Source: Streptomyces sp. R302
GTDB taxonomy: Bacteria; Actinomycetota; Actinomycetes; Streptomycetales; Streptomycetaceae
Direction of reading: 5' to 3'
Length of the DNA stretch: 64,000 nt
Assembly (NCBI RefSeq): GCF_012927245.1
Contig: NZ_JABBGE010000002.1
Coordinates: 310,001-374,000, forward strand
Shown here: positions 62,053 through 64,000 of the stretch, in pieces
Numbering within the stretch: position 1 is the stretch's first letter
Layout of the letters: each line of letters starts with the position of its first letter
Program-made: the position numbers and the translations under genes
Notes under the pieces: model-generated
What the model was told of the DNA's origin: nothing
Seen by the model: only the letters and a program-made list of their open reading frames with translations
The model's database searches: none

Positions 62053-62934
62053 ATGGCCCCCGTCTTCGCACACGGCCGTCTCCGTCTCTACCTCCTCAAG
62101 CTGCTCGACGAGGCCCCCCGGCACGGCTACGAGGTCATCAGGCTCCTGGAGGAGCGTTTCCAGGGCCTGTACGCCCCCTCGGCCGGCACGGTCTACCCGC
62201 GGCTGGCCAAGCTGGAGGCCGAGGGGCTCGTCACCCACACCAGCGAGGGCGGCCGGAAGGTCTACGCGCTGACCGACGCGGGCCGCGCCGAACTGGCCGG
62301 CCGGGAGGACGAGCTCGACGCCCTGGAGCGGGAGATCCGGGACTCCGTCGCGGCCCTGGCCTCCGAGATCCGGGAGGACGTGCGCGGCGCGGCCGGCCGG
62401 GTGCGCAGCGAGATGCGCGCGGCGGCGAGCCGGGCCCGGACGGCGGAGGAGGGCTCCTTCGCCGACGTCAAGGAGGAGCTGCGCAGGGCCAAGCGGGAGT
62501 GGAAGGAGCAGGCCCGGCAGGCGAAGGAGTTCCAGCGGATCGCCCAGCAGGTCCAGGACGAGGTCCAGAACCGCTTCGCGAAGGGCGAGTGGCCGCAGAC
62601 CGTCCGCGAGGGCCTGTCGGGGATCACCGCCCAGCTGGGCGACCTGGTCTCGGGCCACCCCAAGGGCCGTACGGGGGCCGGGAGTTCCCCGATGGACGTG
62701 TCGGTGCCGGGTGCGGACGAGGAGGCCGTGGTGCCGGAGTGGGCGCGGGAAGGGGCCGGCTCCGGTGACCCGGCGCGGGACCTGGACCGGCTGCTCGACC
62801 GCTTCCGGGACGAGGTGCGGGACGCGGCCCGGGACCACGGCGTGACGGACACCCAGCTCGCCGAGGCCCGCCACCACCTGTCCACGGCGGCGACCCGGAT
62901 CACCGGGATACTCCGCCCCCGCACGGAGCCCTGA
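62053..62934 (+). CDS. PadR-family regulator with a long C-terminal extension
   Basis: About 293 residues. The first 90 are a PadR winged helix (LLKLLDEAPRHGYEVIRLLE, then YPRLAKLEAEGLV). The remaining 200 are helical and charged, probably a coiled coil and linker, much longer than the usual PadR C-terminal arm. It starts one base after the DUF4097 stop, so translation is coupled. It likely represses its own operon through the CGATATRTCG pair. Confidence 0.9.
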   Translation: MAPVFAHGRLRLYLLKLLDEAPRHGYEVIRLLEERFQGLYAPSAGTVYPRLAKLEAEGLVTHTSEGGRKVYALTDAGRAELAGREDELDALEREIRDSVAALASEIREDVRGAAGRVRSEMRAAASRARTAEEGSFADVKEELRRAKREWKEQARQAKEFQRIAQQVQDEVQNRFAKGEWPQTVREGLSGITAQLGDLVSGHPKGRTGAGSSPMDVSVPGADEEAVVPEWAREGAGSGDPARDLDRLLDRFRDEVRDAARDHGVTDTQLAEARHHLSTAATRITGILRPRTEP

Positions 62935-63125
62935 CCGGAGCCGGAGCTGGCGGGCTGGACCGGGGCCGAGCCGGTGGCCGGAGCCAGGCCGGAACCCGGA
63001 GCCCATGCCGGGGCCGGGGCCGGAGCCCAGGCCGGGGCCGGAGCCGGTGGCCGGGTGACCGGTGGCCCGGGGGCCGGGGGCCTGGACCCAGGTCCCTGAC
63101 CGGGGTTTGGGCCAGGGCTCGGGCT

Positions 63126-63197
63126 TGGGCCCGGGCCAGGGCTCGGGCTTGGGCCCCGGCCAAGGCTCGGGCATGGGCCCCGGCCAAGGCTCGGGCA
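63126..63197. repeat. Three 24-bp tandem repeats downstream of PadR
   Basis: Units at 63126-63149, 63150-63173 and 63174-63197; the last two are identical (TGGGCCCCGGCCAAGGCTCG plus GGCA) and the first differs at a few bases. Partial copies extend to about 63102 and 63206. The 289-bp gap 62935-63223 holds no gene I can support, and the sequence is GGNCCGG-rich throughout. Confidence 0.88.
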
Positions 63198-63223
63198 TGG
63201 GCAGCGGGGCCCCCGGGGCAGGG

Positions 63224-64000
63224 TCAGTGGGCCGCCGGGCCGGTCCGGGTCACGGTGACGGTGACTCGGGCGTCGGGGGCGGCGAGGACGCGGACGCGTT
63301 CGTACCCCCGGCCGTGCCCCGCGCGACGGCCCTTGTCGTGGAGGACGAGGGCGCCGCGGGCCGTGACCTTCCAGTCGCCGGGCGGCAGGGCCAGTTCGGT
63401 GACGCGGGAGCCGCGGCGGCCGGCGGCGTCGTACTCCAGGCGGTAGACGCCGGCCGCCGGGTCGTAGGCGGAGGTGCGGACCCGGCCGGCGACGGCCTCC
63501 GCGTACGGCTCCGCGGTCAGCTCCTTGTTGGTGCGGAAGGCGCCGGCGGAGTCGACCGCGCAGTAGCCGCCGCCGTAGCACCAGACGTAGCCGGCCCAGC
63601 CCGAGGTGTAGCGGCCGAGGGAGGCCATGGCGTCGCGGTAGAAGCGGTTCATGTGCGGCAGGGAGTTGTTGAGCGGGCCCCACTCCCCCACCACCACGGG
63701 GACCTTGTACTCCTTGGGGTAGAGGGTGACGGCCTGCTCGTAGCTCTCGACCCAGCCGGCGGCGGGGTCGTAGTCGGCGCCGGCCTCCATGCCGGTGTTG
63801 TAGAAGTGCGGGGCGTAGACGATCTTCGGGTCGTCGATCCGGCCGAGGCCAGTGGGGACCCCTTCGCCGACGATCGGGGTGGGTTCGACGAAGATCCAGG
63901 CGTCCCGGTCGGCCGTGCGGATGGCGTCGGCGATCCGGTCGTACATGGGGGTGAGCTGTTCGCGCTCGATGCGGCGGGCGGCGGTGGGCAGGTCCTCGCC
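63224..64000 (-). CDS. GH5 endoglycoceramidase-like hydrolase, C-terminal part (5' cut by window end)
   Basis: About 258 residues are visible; the gene continues beyond 64000. VEPTPIVGEG and VVVGEWGPLNN are typical of GH5 endoglycosylceramidase-like enzymes, the Glu in GEWG being the nucleophile. The C-terminal 90 residues form a beta domain as in this family. Without the N terminus a signal peptide cannot be judged, but such enzymes are usually secreted. It ends convergent to PadR. Confidence 0.82.
   Translation of the reverse strand, partial: GEDLPTAARRIEREQLTPMYDRIADAIRTADRDAWIFVEPTPIVGEGVPTGLGRIDDPKIVYAPHFYNTGMEAGADYDPAAGWVESYEQAVTLYPKEYKVPVVVGEWGPLNNSLPHMNRFYRDAMASLGRYTSGWAGYVWCYGGGYCAVDSAGAFRTNKELTAEPYAEAVAGRVRTSAYDPAAGVYRLEYDAAGRRGSRVTELALPPGDWKVTARGALVLHDKGRRAGHGRGYERVRVLAAPDARVTVTVTRTGPAAH

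Overview
The window is about 70% GC and reads as a Streptomyces chromosome. The supporting features are GTG/TTG starts, frequent GTGA/ATGA stop-start overlaps, a conservon, a WhiJ-type HTH/DUF397/ATP-binding trio, a split bacterial NHEJ set and a fused 2-oxoglutarate dehydrogenase (KGD). No tRNA, rRNA, CRISPR array, integrase or transposase was seen.

Region 1 (2-20925) is a type 2 BREX (Pgl) anti-phage locus. It runs as three rightward transcription units: pglW (3' end only)-pglX, pglY-pglZ, and brxD-brxHI. Each gap between units holds accessory genes. Between pglX and pglY lie a Uma2-like nuclease gene, an ATP-binding anti-sigma-like protein and a WhiJ-like regulator with its DUF397 partner; a perfect 20-bp palindrome sits in their divergent promoter. 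Between pglZ and brxD lies a leftward pair: a DUF262/GmrSD-like protein whose HNH-type motif has lost its histidines, followed by a CBS-HEPN protein with an intact RNxxxH ribonuclease motif. That pair is the best candidate here for an undescribed defence or abortive-infection module. The specificity half of pglX has lower GC and rare codons, suggesting target-recognition exchange.

Region 2 (20978-26200) carries a secreted M4 metalloprotease, then Ku divergent from LigD polymerase and a separate ATP-dependent ligase (end joining). Region 3 (26201-33570) has a HEAT-repeat protein, a lipoprotein plus orphan sensor kinase, and a RodA/FtsW plus class B PBP pair for septal or lateral wall synthesis. 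Region 4 (33636-38388) has two divergent diiron proteins, a TetR regulator, a small protein and a NlpC/P60 cell-wall hydrolase.

Region 5 (38358-45324) is a leftward conservon (cvnA-cvnB-cvnC-cvnD) ending in a styrene-monooxygenase-like flavoprotein, with a divergent PP2C-like phosphatase. Region 6 (45337-49749) has a MarR regulator with an 11-copy hexapeptide repeat, a GH25 lysozyme, a chitin-type AA10 LPMO with a likely DasR site, and a YbdK-type ligase.

Region 7 (49807-60115) looks like conserved core: Lon with a HspR (HAIR) operator, an emfourin-like lipoprotein, a spermidine-synthase-like protein, an OmpR-type two-component system, KGD and a DUF6104 protein. From memory this order resembles the SCO5281-SCO5285 neighbourhood of S. 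coelicolor. Region 8 (60173-64000) has a hypothetical membrane protein, a DUF4097-PadR operon with twin CGATATRTCG sites, and the 3' part of a GH5 endoglycoceramidase-like gene cut by the window end.
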